27,658 bases of DNA from Candidatus Latescibacterota bacterium (GTDB taxonomy: Bacteria > Latescibacterota > UBA2968 > UBA8231), in assembly GCA_022825185.1 (NCBI GenBank), contig JAJDYK010000245.1, forward strand, positions 1 to 27,658, in the 5' to 3' direction. The notes under the pieces are model-generated. The model saw nothing but the letters and a program-made list of their open reading frames with translations. It was not told where the DNA came from and searched no databases. Positions 1 through 8,446 of the stretch are shown here, in pieces; position 1 is the first letter of the stretch; each line of letters opens with the position of its first letter. The position numbers and the translations under genes were made by a program.

Positions 1-280
1 AACTGTCGAACCCCATCGGGTGCAGGACGTTAAATCCCTGCATCCTTTTGTAGCGACTATAGATGTCGCTGGCGATATACCCTTTGGGATGGCCGATGTG
101 CAACCCCGCGCCGCTGGGATAGGGAAACATATCGAGGATATAGCACTTGGGTTTGCTGTCATCGAAACCAAGCTCCCCCGGCCCCAGTGTTTGATAGGTC
201 TTCTCCTGTTCCCAATGGGATCGCCATTTGGTTTCGATGGTTTGGAAATTGTATTGGCCTTTTTTTTTATCAGTTGACAT
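1..280 (-). CDS. leuS: Leucine--tRNA ligase, N-terminal part (cut by window edge)
   Basis: Charges tRNA-Leu with leucine in the cytoplasm. Only the first 93 codons are present; the 3' end lies beyond base 1. The translation has the class I HIGH signature (HIGH at residues 61-64, in [18 protein letters not shown]), preceded by MFPYPSGAG, both diagnostic of bacterial LeuRS. The ATG at 280 has a good Shine-Dalgarno sequence (AAGGA, about 5 nt upstream). It starts 19 bp after asnS ends, so the two synthetases are probably co-transcribed. The editing domain and KMSKS loop cannot be checked. Confidence 0.95.
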   Translation of the reverse strand, partial: MSTDKKKGQYNFQTIETKWRSHWEQEKTYQTLGPGELGFDDSKPKCYILDMFPYPSGAGLHIGHPKGYIASDIYSRYKRMQGFNVLHPMGFDS

Positions 281-299
281 AATATTCCTTATTAGACAT

Positions 300-1604
300 T
301 TATGGATAGAGACGCTGCATCATGCGCGGAAATGGAATGGTCTCGCGCACGTGCTTGACCCCACATAACCAAGCAACCATCCGCTCGATTCCCATGCCAA
401 AGCCAGCGTGCTCCACTGAGCCATAGCGCCGCAAGTCGAGATACCAACTAAAGGCTTCTTCGGGCAATTGATGCGTGGCGATCTTGTGCTGCAATACTGC
501 GAGGTCGTCTTCGCGTTGCCCGCCCCCGATGATTTCCCCGTACCCTTCAGGTGCCAATAGGTCCATGCACAGGGCTAAGCGGCGGTCTTGGGCATCTTCC
601 TTCATGTAGAACGCTTTGACCGCGCTGGGATAGCGGTGGACGAAAACCGGCGACTCGAACTCGGAAGCGAGAATGGTTTCGTCATCCCCGCCCAAATCAC
701 TCCCCCAGGCAATGTCGCTGCCCAAGGCTGTCAGGTGCTTGATGGCTTCATCATAGGTCAGGCGCGGAAAGGGCGGACTGACCTTTTCCAGCTTGGCGGT
801 ATCTCGCTCGAGCAGCTTTAGCTCTTTGCGGCGGCGGTCGAGCACGCGGTCAAGCACGTACAAGACCATGTCCTCGGCTAAGGCCATCGCACCCTCTAAA
901 TCGCAATACGCCATCTCCGGCTCGATCATCCAGAACTCGGTCAGGTGCCGACGGGTCTTGGACTTTTCAGCGCGGAACGTCGGCCCAAAACAATAGACCT
1001 TGCCCAAGGCCATAGCAGCCGCTTCCATGTAGAGCTGGCCACTCTGAGTCAAATAAGCCGTGTCGTCGAAATACGCGGTCTCAAACAGGGTCGAAGTCCC
1101 CTCACAGGCCGCAGGCGTAAAAATCGGCGCATCCACGAGGACAAAGCCACGCGTTTCCATGAAGTCGCGGCAGGCTTTGCAAATTTCGCTGCGGATCTTG
1201 AGAATGGCCCCCGGACGAGAAGACCTCAGCCACAAGTGGCGGTGGTCGAGGAGAAAGGACACCCCGTGTTCCTTGGGTGTGATGGGGTATGGCTCAGCTT
1301 CTTGCACGACTTCGAGGTGGTGGACCCCCACCTCATAGCCGATGGGCGAGCGCACTTCCTGCCGCACTTGACCGTGGACTACGAGCGAAGATTCTTGGGG
1401 CAAGTGATCGCACAGCTCAAATAGCTCGGCCTCGACATCCCCCTTAAAAACAACGCATTGTACCACGCCGCTGCCGTCGCGCAGTTGCAAAAAATGAAGT
1501 TTGCCGCTCGAGCGCTTGTTGTACAACCAACCGCGCAGCACCACTTCTCGGCCCTCATAGCGGCCGATATCAGCCACCTGAATCAACTCCATTTGCTTAT
1601 CCAT
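300..1604 (-). CDS. asnS: Asparagine--tRNA ligase
   Basis: Class IIb aminoacyl-tRNA synthetase attaching asparagine to tRNA-Asn. The 434 residues show an N-terminal OB-fold anticodon-binding domain (about 20-105), motif 2 near 210-228 ([19 protein letters not shown]) and motif 3 near 401-415 ([15 protein letters not shown]). The ending [13 protein letters not shown] is typical of AsnRS and separates it from AspRS. The length is normal. A direct AsnRS suggests tRNA-Asn need not be made only by amidation of Asp-tRNA. The ATG at 1604 has no Shine-Dalgarno sequence and lies 5 nt after a TATAAT box, so the mRNA may be leaderless; a second in-frame ATG at 1592 also lacks an SD. It lies downstream of the pnp terminator and upstream of leuS. 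Confidence 0.96.
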   Translation of the reverse strand: MDKQMELIQVADIGRYEGREVVLRGWLYNKRSSGKLHFLQLRDGSGVVQCVVFKGDVEAELFELCDHLPQESSLVVHGQVRQEVRSPIGYEVGVHHLEVVQEAEPYPITPKEHGVSFLLDHRHLWLRSSRPGAILKIRSEICKACRDFMETRGFVLVDAPIFTPAACEGTSTLFETAYFDDTAYLTQSGQLYMEAAAMALGKVYCFGPTFRAEKSKTRRHLTEFWMIEPEMAYCDLEGAMALAEDMVLYVLDRVLDRRRKELKLLERDTAKLEKVSPPFPRLTYDEAIKHLTALGSDIAWGSDLGGDDETILASEFESPVFVHRYPSAVKAFYMKEDAQDRRLALCMDLLAPEGYGEIIGGGQREDDLAVLQHKIATHQLPEEAFSWYLDLRRYGSVEHAGFGMGIERMVAWLCGVKHVRETIPFPRMMQRLYP

Positions 1605-1609
1605 ATACC

Positions 1610-1615
1610 ATTATA
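1610..1615 (-). promoter_or_regulatory. Candidate -10 box of asnS
   Basis: A perfect TATAAT on the minus strand ends 5 nt before the asnS ATG. Transcription would begin at or next to the start codon. No convincing -35 box is seen; the expected place falls in the terminator hairpin of the upstream operon. The A/T-rich match could also be chance within that terminator's U-tract. Confidence 0.35.
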
Positions 1616-1650
1616 TAATAAGAAAAGACTATCGAGCTAGACTCGATAGC
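1614..1650 (-). terminator. Intrinsic terminator after pnp
   Basis: Perfect 8-bp inverted repeat (CTATCGAG at 1629-1636, CTCGATAG at 1642-1649, 5-nt loop). On the minus strand it is followed by a U-rich run (TCTTTTCTTATT). It sits about 30 bp past the pnp stop and should end the long rimP-to-pnp transcript. The plus-strand flank is also T-rich (CCTTCTCTTC), but no plus-strand gene ends here. Confidence 0.75.
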
Positions 1651-1679
1651 CTTCTCTTCGTCTAGCGCAAGACCAGCAC

Positions 1680-3749
1680 TTACTTCTTTAGCAGGGCCTT
1701 GTGGCTGAGCCGCATCTTGCCGCCAGTGTCGATTTCGAGAACCTTGACGGCTATCGTGTCCCCTTGTCCAACGACGTCTTCGACCTTGTCCACGCGCCGA
1801 TGCGCTAACTCGGAGATGTGCAGCAGGCCCTCCTTGCCGGGCAGAATCTCGACGAAGGCCCCAAAGGGCATAACCCGCTTGACCACCCCGTCGTATTCTT
1901 TGCCGACCTCGGCGTCGGCAGTGATTCCCTCGATCATGCGCCGCGCCTCTTCGGCTGGACCCGCTTCAACCGAGGCAATGGTAATCGTGCCGTCTTCATC
2001 GACATTGACCGTAGCCCCGGTCTTTTCGATCTCGCGGATGGTTTTGCCACCCGGGCCGATGACCGCGCCAATTTTGCTCTGGTTGATCTTGATAAACTCA
2101 ATGCGCGGTGCCCAGCGCGAAAGCTCGGGCCGCGCCGCGCTCAGGCATTCGTCCATAATGGCCAAGACTTTGTCGCGGCCCTCCTTGGCGCGGTCGAGGG
2201 CTTCTTTGAAAATGCCTAGCTGCAAGCCCTGGATCTTGATATCCATCTGAATCGCGGTAATCCCGTCCTTGGTGCCAGCGACCTTGAGATCCATGTCGCC
2301 GAGAAAATCTTCGGCGTCGCGGATGTCGGTCAGCAGCTCGTACTCGTCCCCTTCCTTGACCAAGCCCACGCCCGTACCGCACACCGAGGTTTTGACGGGG
2401 ATTCCAGCATCCATCAAGGCGAGAGAGCAGCCACACACTGTGGCCATGGAACTGGAACTACTCGACTCGGTAATATCGGACACCAAGCGAATCGTGTAGG
2501 GAAAGGACTCGACCGAGGGGATGACCGGCTCTAGAGCGCGCTCGGCCAGATGGCCATGGCCAATGTCCCGCCGTCCCGGACCGCGCTCAAAGCGCACTTC
2601 GCCGACCGAATACGGCGGGAAGTTGTAATCCAAGTAATAGGACTTAAACCGCTTGCCTTGCAGATCGTCGGCCATGCGCTCGTCGAGCTTGGTGCCCAGC
2701 GTCGCCACGCAGAGCGCTTGCGTCTGTCCGCGCGTAAATAGTGCCGAGCCGTGCGTCCGCGGCAACACCGTACTCTCGCAGGTGACGTCGCGCACCGCAT
2801 CGAGCGCGCGGCCGTCGATGCGCCGCTTATCCTTGAGGATCATAGTGCGCATGTCGGCCTTGAGCAGCGCTTCTAGCTCGGCTAAGATGAGCTTTTCCGA
2901 GTCTGGAAAGCGCTCGGCCAAGCTCTCCAAGACATCGGCGTTAATCGCGTCGATGCGCTCTTGCCGCTCTTCTTTGCGCGGGCTTCTGTTGGCCTCGGCG
3001 ATGCGCTCTTGCGCCAACTCGGCAACGGCGCTGACCAGTTCGGGATCGGATTCTGCGACCTCGACGACAAGTTTCTCCTTGCCGACTTCAGCAACCAGCC
3101 GCTCTTGTAGCTCTACCAGTGCGGCGATGCACTCGTGGCCAAAGGCCAGCGCATCCACCAGATCTTGCTCGGCAATCTCGTGGGCACCCCCTTCGACGCT
3201 GACGATGGAATCGGCCGTACCGCAGACGATGATTTCGAGATCGGACTCATCTAGCTGGGTGGAAGTCGGATTGGCGACAAACTCGCCGTTGATGCGCCCG
3301 ACTCGCACGGCTCCCATAGGGCCAGCAAAGGGAATGTCGGAGATACTCAAAGCCGCTGAAGCTCCGATTAAACCCAAGACATCAGCGTCGTTTTCGCCAT
3401 CGTACGAAAGCACTGAAACATAGACTTGGATCTCATAGGGAAACTTCTTGGGAAACATCGGCCGAATGGGGTGATCGATTAACCGAGCACTCAGGGTTTC
3501 CTTTTCGGAAGGGCGCCCTTCGCGCTTGAAAATGTTGCCCGGTATCTTGCCACCAGCGTAGGCCTTTTCCCGGTAATCTACGATCAAGGGCAGAAAGCCC
3601 CGATCTTCCGGCGTGTTGGTCCGGCAGGCCGTTACCAGTACTACGGTCTCTCCGTATTGCATCCACACGGCCCCATTGGCTTGCTTGGCGATTCTGCCCG
3701 TTTCAATCGACAGGCTCCGCCCGCCTATTTCGAGTTCGAGTTTAGTCAT
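1680..3749 (-). CDS. pnp: Polyribonucleotide nucleotidyltransferase (PNPase)
   Basis: Phosphorolytic 3'-5' exoribonuclease and degradosome component that turns over mRNA using phosphate. The 689 residues carry two RNase PH-like domains (about 5-225 and 310-540) joined by the helical linker, then a KH domain (about 552-615, IGPGGKTIREI) and an S1 domain (about 618-686). The conserved Asp pair corresponding to E. coli D486/D492 is at 481 and 487 (DFLGDMD). FKREGRPSEKETL near 74-86 is typical. Oddity: the loop usually read ESNGSSSMATVCGG is here ESSSSSSMATVCGC (428-441), with varied Ser codons, so it is not slippage. It follows rpsO with an 89-bp spacer, the classic rpsO-pnp order. The ATG at 3749 lacks a close Shine-Dalgarno sequence (AAGGA is about 17 nt away). 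Confidence 0.98.
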   Translation of the reverse strand: MTKLELEIGGRSLSIETGRIAKQANGAVWMQYGETVVLVTACRTNTPEDRGFLPLIVDYREKAYAGGKIPGNIFKREGRPSEKETLSARLIDHPIRPMFPKKFPYEIQVYVSVLSYDGENDADVLGLIGASAALSISDIPFAGPMGAVRVGRINGEFVANPTSTQLDESDLEIIVCGTADSIVSVEGGAHEIAEQDLVDALAFGHECIAALVELQERLVAEVGKEKLVVEVAESDPELVSAVAELAQERIAEANRSPRKEERQERIDAINADVLESLAERFPDSEKLILAELEALLKADMRTMILKDKRRIDGRALDAVRDVTCESTVLPRTHGSALFTRGQTQALCVATLGTKLDERMADDLQGKRFKSYYLDYNFPPYSVGEVRFERGPGRRDIGHGHLAERALEPVIPSVESFPYTIRLVSDITESSSSSSMATVCGCSLALMDAGIPVKTSVCGTGVGLVKEGDEYELLTDIRDAEDFLGDMDLKVAGTKDGITAIQMDIKIQGLQLGIFKEALDRAKEGRDKVLAIMDECLSAARPELSRWAPRIEFIKINQSKIGAVIGPGGKTIREIEKTGATVNVDEDGTITIASVEAGPAEEARRMIEGITADAEVGKEYDGVVKRVMPFGAFVEILPGKEGLLHISELAHRRVDKVEDVVGQGDTIAVKVLEIDTGGKMRLSHKALLKK

Positions 3750-3801
3750 TGGATATATCTTTTGCTCTTTCCTTTGAGGGTTTGAATTCTGTGCAGCACC
3801 C

Positions 3802-3824
3802 GCGCCAGCGGACGCCGCAGCGCG
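3802..3824 (-). other. GC-rich hairpin in the rpsO-pnp spacer
   Basis: On the minus strand the arms CGCGC-TGCGG and CCGCTGGCGC fold around a 3-nt loop with one mismatch and one bulge. No U-tract follows, so it is not an intrinsic terminator. A smaller perfect repeat (AGCTC/GAGCT, 3826-3840) lies beside it at the rpsO stop codon. In enterobacteria the same spacer holds the RNase III site through which PNPase autoregulates; a similar processing role is inferred only from position. Confidence 0.4.
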
Positions 3825-3838
3825 CAGCTCAGTGCGAG

Positions 3839-4105
3839 CTAACGGCGCAATCCCAACTCGCGGATCAACGCCGCGTATGCCTGCGGGTTTTTCTTTTGGT
3901 AGTAGTTTTGCAATCGCCTCCTCTTGCCTATGAGGACAAGTAAACCCCGCCGCGTGGCAAAGTCCTTTTGCTGGTCTTTGAGGTGTTCGGTCAGGTTCCG
4001 GATGCGCTCAGTGAGAATGGCAATCTGCACCGGGGCGGCCCCAGGACCGCCCTCTTGCCCGAACTTCTCTATCAGCTCTTTCTTGCGCTCAGTTGTTGTG
4101 GACAA
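3839..4105 (-). CDS. rpsO: 30S ribosomal protein S15
   Basis: Primary 16S rRNA-binding protein of the small subunit platform, which also bridges to the 50S subunit. The protein is 88 residues by my start (family about 89). It has the conserved core QIAILTERIRNLTEHL, then RRGLL and the C-terminal GLRR. The usual DTGSPEVQ segment reads GGPGAAPVQ. Two TTG codons lie at 4111 and 4105. The strong GGAGG (4112-4116) touches the first and sits 6 nt before the second, so TTG at 4105 is chosen. It lies 2 bp after the ribK stop, in the truB-ribK-rpsO-pnp run. Confidence 0.96.
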   Translation of the reverse strand: MSTTTERKKELIEKFGQEGGPGAAPVQIAILTERIRNLTEHLKDQQKDFATRRGLLVLIGKRRRLQNYYQKKNPQAYAALIRELGLRR

Positions 4106-4107
4106 CG

Positions 4108-4527
4108 TCAACCTCCGTATTTCACGCCGCGCTTTCTGCCTTCAGACTTAGAGGCGAATAGGGCGCGTGCTTGGTTAATGTCTTTGCGGATTTGTCCTAC
4201 CAGCTCGTCTGGACAGGCAAATGCGCGTTGGTCGCGCAGCTTTTTTACGAGGGCAACCTGTAGGGTTTCTCCGTAGAGGTCGCCGGTAAAATCGAGTATG
4301 TGCAACTCAATGACTAGCGCTGCTTCGGCAAATGTGGGCCGAGGACCGATGTGAGCCACGGCCGACAAAATCCCACTTCCAGGGCATTGTACTTTGGCGG
4401 CAAATACCCCCCGCGGCAAGGGTTTATCACAGTGGGGTAGCAAATTTGCCGTGGGAAACCCCAGTGTTCTACCGCGTCCTTGGCCTGGCGTGACGCGACC
4501 GGAAAAATGAATGCCAGCGCCTTCCAT
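4108..4527 (-). CDS. ribK: Stand-alone riboflavin kinase (RibF lacking the FAD synthetase domain)
   Basis: ATP-dependent phosphorylation of riboflavin to FMN. The 139 residues align with the C-terminal flavokinase half of bacterial RibF: GRGRTLGFPTAN at 17-28 (nucleotide and Mg site), the IGPRPTF segment, and the LDFTGDLYGETL strand pair with the conserved Glu before it. The usual N-terminal FMN adenylyltransferase domain (about 180 residues with HxGH) is absent. This is not a frameshift, because the truB stop TAG directly precedes this ATG. The locus is the normal ribF position between truB and rpsO, so the gene is orthologous to ribF by place but kinase-only. There is no Shine-Dalgarno sequence; translation is probably coupled to truB. 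FAD must be made by another enzyme, for which the gene at 26591-27001 is a candidate. Confidence 0.9.
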   Translation of the reverse strand: MEGAGIHFSGRVTPGQGRGRTLGFPTANLLPHCDKPLPRGVFAAKVQCPGSGILSAVAHIGPRPTFAEAALVIELHILDFTGDLYGETLQVALVKKLRDQRAFACPDELVGQIRKDINQARALFASKSEGRKRGVKYGG

Positions 4528-5424
4528 CTAAGGTTGGCGCAGAACGCACAGGGGCCGCAATGCCCCCTTCTCCCACCGCGCGAGACCAAATAAGGTTTGT
4601 GTTGCGTCAAAAACTGCACAAACTTCGCGCGGCCCTGCGCCAGCCGGATGCTCAATCGCTTTCCCATGGGCGAAATCGACTAGCTTGCCTTCGTTCAGCT
4701 CCACGGCCGCCAGCTCGCTCAAGGCCAATCGCGGATGGACGAGGGCCTTTTCAATTTGGCCTGCTCTACTCAGACTGGCTACTTGGTCTAACGTCAGGGC
4801 TTTGTCTAGCCCGAGACCTCCGGCGCGCAGTCGGCGCAATTCCGCTAAATAAGCACCCGTCCCCAAGGCGTGCCCCAGATCGGCGGCTAGCGAGCGGATG
4901 TACGTTCCCGCAGAGCAATGGATTCTCGCCTTTAGTCTGGGAAAATCGTAGCTGAGCAATTTCATTGCGCGAATGTGCACTCGGCGGGATTTGAGGACGA
5001 CCTCGTCCCCGCGACGCGCCCGCTTATACGAGCGCACCCCAGCTACTTTTACGGCTGAATGCGCTGGCGGAACTTGGTCTATGACACCTGTAAAGTCGCG
5101 CAGAGCTTGGGCCACACTTTGGTCGGTGGGAGACGCGCAGTCGGCTTGGTGGCGGATCGGCCCCTCGGCATCGCCCGTAGCACTCACAGCCCCCAAGCAA
5201 ATCTCGGCCTCGTATTCCTTGTCTGCGCCGCTGAGCCACCGGTTGAGCCGAGTATAGCGCCCCAAGCAAACGACCAAGACGCCGCTGGCCAAGGGATCGA
5301 GCGTGCCGCAGTGCCCAATGCGCCGCAATTGCAACAGACGCCGAAGCGAGACGATTACGTCGTGGGAAGTGGGACCTTTGGCCTTGTCGATGACCAAAAC
5401 CCCGGTCAGAGCCGGATCAACCAT
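4528..5424 (-). CDS. truB: tRNA pseudouridine(55) synthase
   Basis: Isomerises U55 in the T-loop of tRNAs to pseudouridine. The TruB signature GHCGTLDPLASGVL is near residues 37-50, with the catalytic Asp at 43. KEYEAEICLG, QVPPAHSAVKVAG and the CSAGTYIRSLAADLG motif follow, all typical. An ATG at 5424 is preferred over a TTG at 5439, because the ribosome-binding sequence GGTGGAG lies between them, about 8 nt before the ATG. This gives 298 residues and an 8-bp overlap with rbfA. A C-terminal PUA-like segment seems present. It is followed without a gap by ribK. Confidence 0.96.
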   Translation of the reverse strand: MVDPALTGVLVIDKAKGPTSHDVIVSLRRLLQLRRIGHCGTLDPLASGVLVVCLGRYTRLNRWLSGADKEYEAEICLGAVSATGDAEGPIRHQADCASPTDQSVAQALRDFTGVIDQVPPAHSAVKVAGVRSYKRARRGDEVVLKSRRVHIRAMKLLSYDFPRLKARIHCSAGTYIRSLAADLGHALGTGAYLAELRRLRAGGLGLDKALTLDQVASLSRAGQIEKALVHPRLALSELAAVELNEGKLVDFAHGKAIEHPAGAGPREVCAVFDATQTLFGLARWEKGALRPLCVLRQP

Positions 5425-5770
5425 GCTGCGCTCCACCAAGGCTATCGATCAGAGCCGTCAGGCGCGCGGCGCGCGCGGCAGTGTCGTCGTATACAACCCG
5501 CAACTGGGGTGCGTAACGCAAGCGCATGCGCTGGGCGATTTCTCGGCGAATAAAACCCAAGCCCCGGTGCATCCCTTGGAGTACCTGCTTTTTGTCGTCT
5601 TCATTGCCGAGCGTGCTGACAAAGATCGTGGCATAGCTCATGTCGGTGGAGAGTTCCACATCCACTACTTGGACTAGCTGCAACCGAGGATCCTTCATCC
5701 GCCCTACGATGTCGGTCAACTCGCGCAGCAACTGCCCGCGCACTCGGCTAATGCGTTGCGGGGAGGCCAC
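5417..5770 (-). CDS. rbfA: 30S ribosome-binding factor A
   Basis: Binds pre-30S particles and helps mature the 5' end of 16S rRNA; linked to cold adaptation. The 117 residues match the family: an N-terminal R-I-S-R-V-R-G-Q-L helix, KDPRLQLVQVVDVELSTDMSYA in the KH-like core, FIRREIAQRMRLRYAPQL and the closing ALIDSL. It starts with GTG (5770) preceded by GAGGG. It lies between ylxP (6-bp gap) and truB (8-bp overlap) in the translation operon. Confidence 0.95.
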   Translation of the reverse strand: MASPQRISRVRGQLLRELTDIVGRMKDPRLQLVQVVDVELSTDMSYATIFVSTLGNEDDKKQVLQGMHRGLGFIRREIAQRMRLRYAPQLRVVYDDTAARAARLTALIDSLGGAQHG

Positions 5771-5776
5771 CTGCCC

Positions 5777-6058
5777 TCAGTGTACTTCCATTTGGTAGTC
5801 GAGGATCTGCACCCGTGGATCGCCTTCGACGAAGTTGACGATTTTAGTCAGCATCTCGTCGCAGTGTTCAACGGCCGAACTCACTACGGCAACCCCTAGC
5901 ACCGCCCGCTGCCAAAGCGCATGGTCATCTACTTCGGCCACAGCCGCGTTAAAGCGGTTGCGGATGCGCCCCTTGAGGCTGTTGATGACTTGCCGCTTGT
6001 CTTTGAGCGAATGGCTATCGCCGATGTAGAGTTGCACTGCACAGCTCATAACGATCAA
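5777..6058 (-). CDS. ylxP: DUF503 family protein (YlxP-like)
   Basis: Small conserved protein of the nusA-infB-rbfA operon. In Bacillus, YlxP has been linked to ribosome maturation; its exact activity is not established. The 93 residues contain SLKDKR(17-22)-QVINSLKGRIRNRFN-AAVAEVDDHALWQRA, the family hallmark. A TTG at 6058 places 16 residues before SLKDKR, as in Bacillus YlxP; an ATG at 6049 would leave 13. Neither has a close Shine-Dalgarno sequence. It lies 16 bp after infB and 6 bp before rbfA, the order seen in Firmicutes and several other phyla. Confidence 0.88.
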   Translation of the reverse strand: MIVMSCAVQLYIGDSHSLKDKRQVINSLKGRIRNRFNAAVAEVDDHALWQRAVLGVAVVSSAVEHCDEMLTKIVNFVEGDPRVQILDYQMEVH

Positions 6059-6074
6059 AACAATTCAACTGCCC

Positions 6075-8432
6075 CTACAGCGTCCGCTCGGTCTCGATCA
6101 TAACCAAGGATTCGACGATGTCGCCTTCTGCGATGTCGTCGAATCCCGCGAACCCCATGCCGCACTCGAATCCCTCAGAAACCTCGCGCACGTCGTCCTT
6201 GAACCGCCGCAACGAAGTAAGCTCCCCGGTAAAGACGACCTGGCCATCGCGCAAAATCCGCACCTGATTGCTACGGGCGATAGTGCCGTCTTGCACCAAA
6301 CAACCACCAATCGTCCCCATGCGGGACGAGGTAAAGATCTGGCGGATTTCGGCCTGGCCCACCACCTGTTCTTCGGTCGTTGGAGCCAAAAGGCCAGCCA
6401 AGGCAGCCCGCACATCCTCGATGACCTCGTAGATGATGCGGTAGTTGCGAATTTCCACTCCTTCCTGCACGGCGAGATCGCGGGCTGAGGGTTGGGTGTT
6501 TACGTGGAAACCGAGCAAAATGGCACTAGAGGCCGCCGCCAACAGTACATCCGATTCCGAGATGGCTCCCACTGCGCTGTGAATGACGTTGACCCGCACT
6601 TCCTCGTGGGTTATGCGGCCCAACTCTTCAGCAATAGCCTCGACCGACCCATCGACATCGCCTTTGACCACCACCCGCAACTCTTGAATGTGTCCTTGCT
6701 GGATCTGATCGTGTAAGTCGCTGAGGGTGACTGTGCGCAGCTTGCGGTGATCCTGCTCGCGCTTGATGAGCTGCCGCCGCTGGCTGAGGTCCTTGGCCTC
6801 GCGCTCGGAATTGGCAACGGCAAAAATATCCCCAGCTTGCGGCACCCCGGGCAATCCGAGCACTTGGACGGGCACGGAGGGTTTTGCTTCTTTGACGCGC
6901 TGGCTATGCTCGTCGAGCAGGGCGCGAACCCTGCCGCTGTGTACGCCAGTAATAAAAGGCTCGCCGACGCGCAGCGTTCCCTCTTGCACCAAAACTGTAG
7001 CCACGGGCCCCCGCCCCTTGTCGAGATGGGCTTCAACAATCGTCCCACGTGCTTTCTTATGGGGATTGGCCTGCAACTCGAGCAACTCGGCCACAATGAG
7101 GAGCACTTCCAGCAAGTGGTCTATGCCCTGTCCGGTCTTGGCGGAGATTTCGGCACAGGGAATCTGCCCTCCCCACTCTTCGATTAAAACCCCTCTTTCT
7201 GACAACTCCCGTTTGATCTTGTCTGGGTCGGCCGTGGGCAAGTCTATTTTGTTAATCGCGACGACTAAGGGCACCTGCGCGGCTTTGGCATGGTCAATCG
7301 CTTCGATGGTTTGCGGCATGACGCTATCGTCGGCCGCCACGACCAAAATCACAACGTCAGTTACTCTTGAACCGCGCGCCCGCATCGCCGTAAAAGCCGC
7401 GTGCCCTGGGGTGTCGAGGAACGTCACGCCGCGACCATCTTCCATGTTGATCACGTACGCCCCAATGTGCTGGGTAATGCCGCCAGACTCGCCCTCGACT
7501 ACCTTGCTTTCGCGCAAATAGTCGAGCAACGAGGTCTTGCCATGATCAACGTGGCCCATGACAGTGACGACCGGCGGACGCGGCTCGGGTTCACCTATTT
7601 CTTCCTCCTCAACGATCTCATCCAACTCGGCTTCTTCGGCCTCCAGCGGAACCACTTCAAAGCCAAACTCGTCGGCCAGCGTCTGCATGGTGTCCATATC
7701 AAGACGCTGATTGATCGTCGCCATGGTACCTAACTGCAAACACAGGGCGATCACTTCGCTGACCTTGACGCCGAGTTGTTCGGCAAATTCGCCGAGTGTG
7801 ATGAACTCGCTGACCTTGATCTGGCGAATCTCACCGTCTTCCTCGGCACCGTCTTCGCGCGGGCCGCGCTCGTAGCGCCGGCGACCCCGCCCCTCGTTAA
7901 GCTGACTCAAGGTTCTCCGCACGCTTTCTTGGACTTCCTTAGCATCGGGTGCCCCTTTGCGCCGCTTCCCTCGTCGGCGCTTTGTAGGCGACCCAGACAA
8001 ATTGGCTTGGGCTGTTACTTCTCGCTTCTCGCCCAGCCCCTCGCGGATACTTTCTAAGCCGTCCTGCCCCTTGCCGCGACGGCGGCCGCGACGACGCCCT
8101 CCCTCGGCCTTGTCGGGCAAGGGTACAGCGCGCTCCCCGGCCTGCCCTTCAACACTCTGCTTGCGAGTTGCCGCCCCCCTTTCGCGGCGACGCTCGGGTC
8201 GCAAACTATCGGCCTGTTTGCGACTGTCCTCTTTGGCCTTCTGCCGCTTTACTTCCTCTATCGAGCTTTGCTTTTCTTCAGCCAGCTTGCGATCGATGGC
8301 CTCCAGCATCTCGGGCGTAAGTACGCTCATATGGCTCTTTACTTCCATATCCATGCCTTTGAGCATGGATATGAGCGCATCACTGGACAGCTTCTGTTCC
8401 TTGGCTACTTGATATACCCGGCGCTTTTCCAA
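6075..8432 (-). CDS. infB: Translation initiation factor IF-2
   Basis: GTPase that brings fMet-tRNA to the 30S subunit and promotes subunit joining. The 785 residues hold an N-terminal IF2_N domain (1-50, RRVYQVAKE), a long, highly charged, low-complexity linker rich in Arg, Lys and Glu (about 55-205), a second IF2_N-type domain (206-262), the G domain (GHVDHGKT 293-300, DTPGH 340-344, NKID 394-397), and the C-terminal beta-barrel and fMet-tRNA-binding domains. The TTG start has a well-placed GAGGGA. It begins 14 bp after nusA; the ylxR and rpl7Ae/ylxQ genes found here in Firmicutes are absent. ylxP follows. Confidence 0.98.
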   Translation of the reverse strand: MEKRRVYQVAKEQKLSSDALISMLKGMDMEVKSHMSVLTPEMLEAIDRKLAEEKQSSIEEVKRQKAKEDSRKQADSLRPERRRERGAATRKQSVEGQAGERAVPLPDKAEGGRRRGRRRGKGQDGLESIREGLGEKREVTAQANLSGSPTKRRRGKRRKGAPDAKEVQESVRRTLSQLNEGRGRRRYERGPREDGAEEDGEIRQIKVSEFITLGEFAEQLGVKVSEVIALCLQLGTMATINQRLDMDTMQTLADEFGFEVVPLEAEEAELDEIVEEEEIGEPEPRPPVVTVMGHVDHGKTSLLDYLRESKVVEGESGGITQHIGAYVINMEDGRGVTFLDTPGHAAFTAMRARGSRVTDVVILVVAADDSVMPQTIEAIDHAKAAQVPLVVAINKIDLPTADPDKIKRELSERGVLIEEWGGQIPCAEISAKTGQGIDHLLEVLLIVAELLELQANPHKKARGTIVEAHLDKGRGPVATVLVQEGTLRVGEPFITGVHSGRVRALLDEHSQRVKEAKPSVPVQVLGLPGVPQAGDIFAVANSEREAKDLSQRRQLIKREQDHRKLRTVTLSDLHDQIQQGHIQELRVVVKGDVDGSVEAIAEELGRITHEEVRVNVIHSAVGAISESDVLLAAASSAILLGFHVNTQPSARDLAVQEGVEIRNYRIIYEVIEDVRAALAGLLAPTTEEQVVGQAEIRQIFTSSRMGTIGGCLVQDGTIARSNQVRILRDGQVVFTGELTSLRRFKDDVREVSEGFECGMGFAGFDDIAEGDIVESLVMIETERTL

Positions 8433-8446
8433 AACTATTCCCTCAG

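Noticed and set aside
2653..3423. Long plus-strand ORF opposite pnp
   Set aside because: Antisense shadow of a GC-rich conserved gene: Ser/Arg-rich low-complexity translation with no domain, while the minus strand encodes PNPase.
4528..5439. TTG at 5439 as the truB start
   Set aside because: The GGTGGAG ribosome-binding sequence lies downstream of it and serves the ATG at 5424.
6763..7521. 252-codon plus-strand ORF opposite infB
   Set aside because: Lies entirely over the IF-2 G domain; composition rich in Ser, Thr and Pro, typical of an antisense frame.
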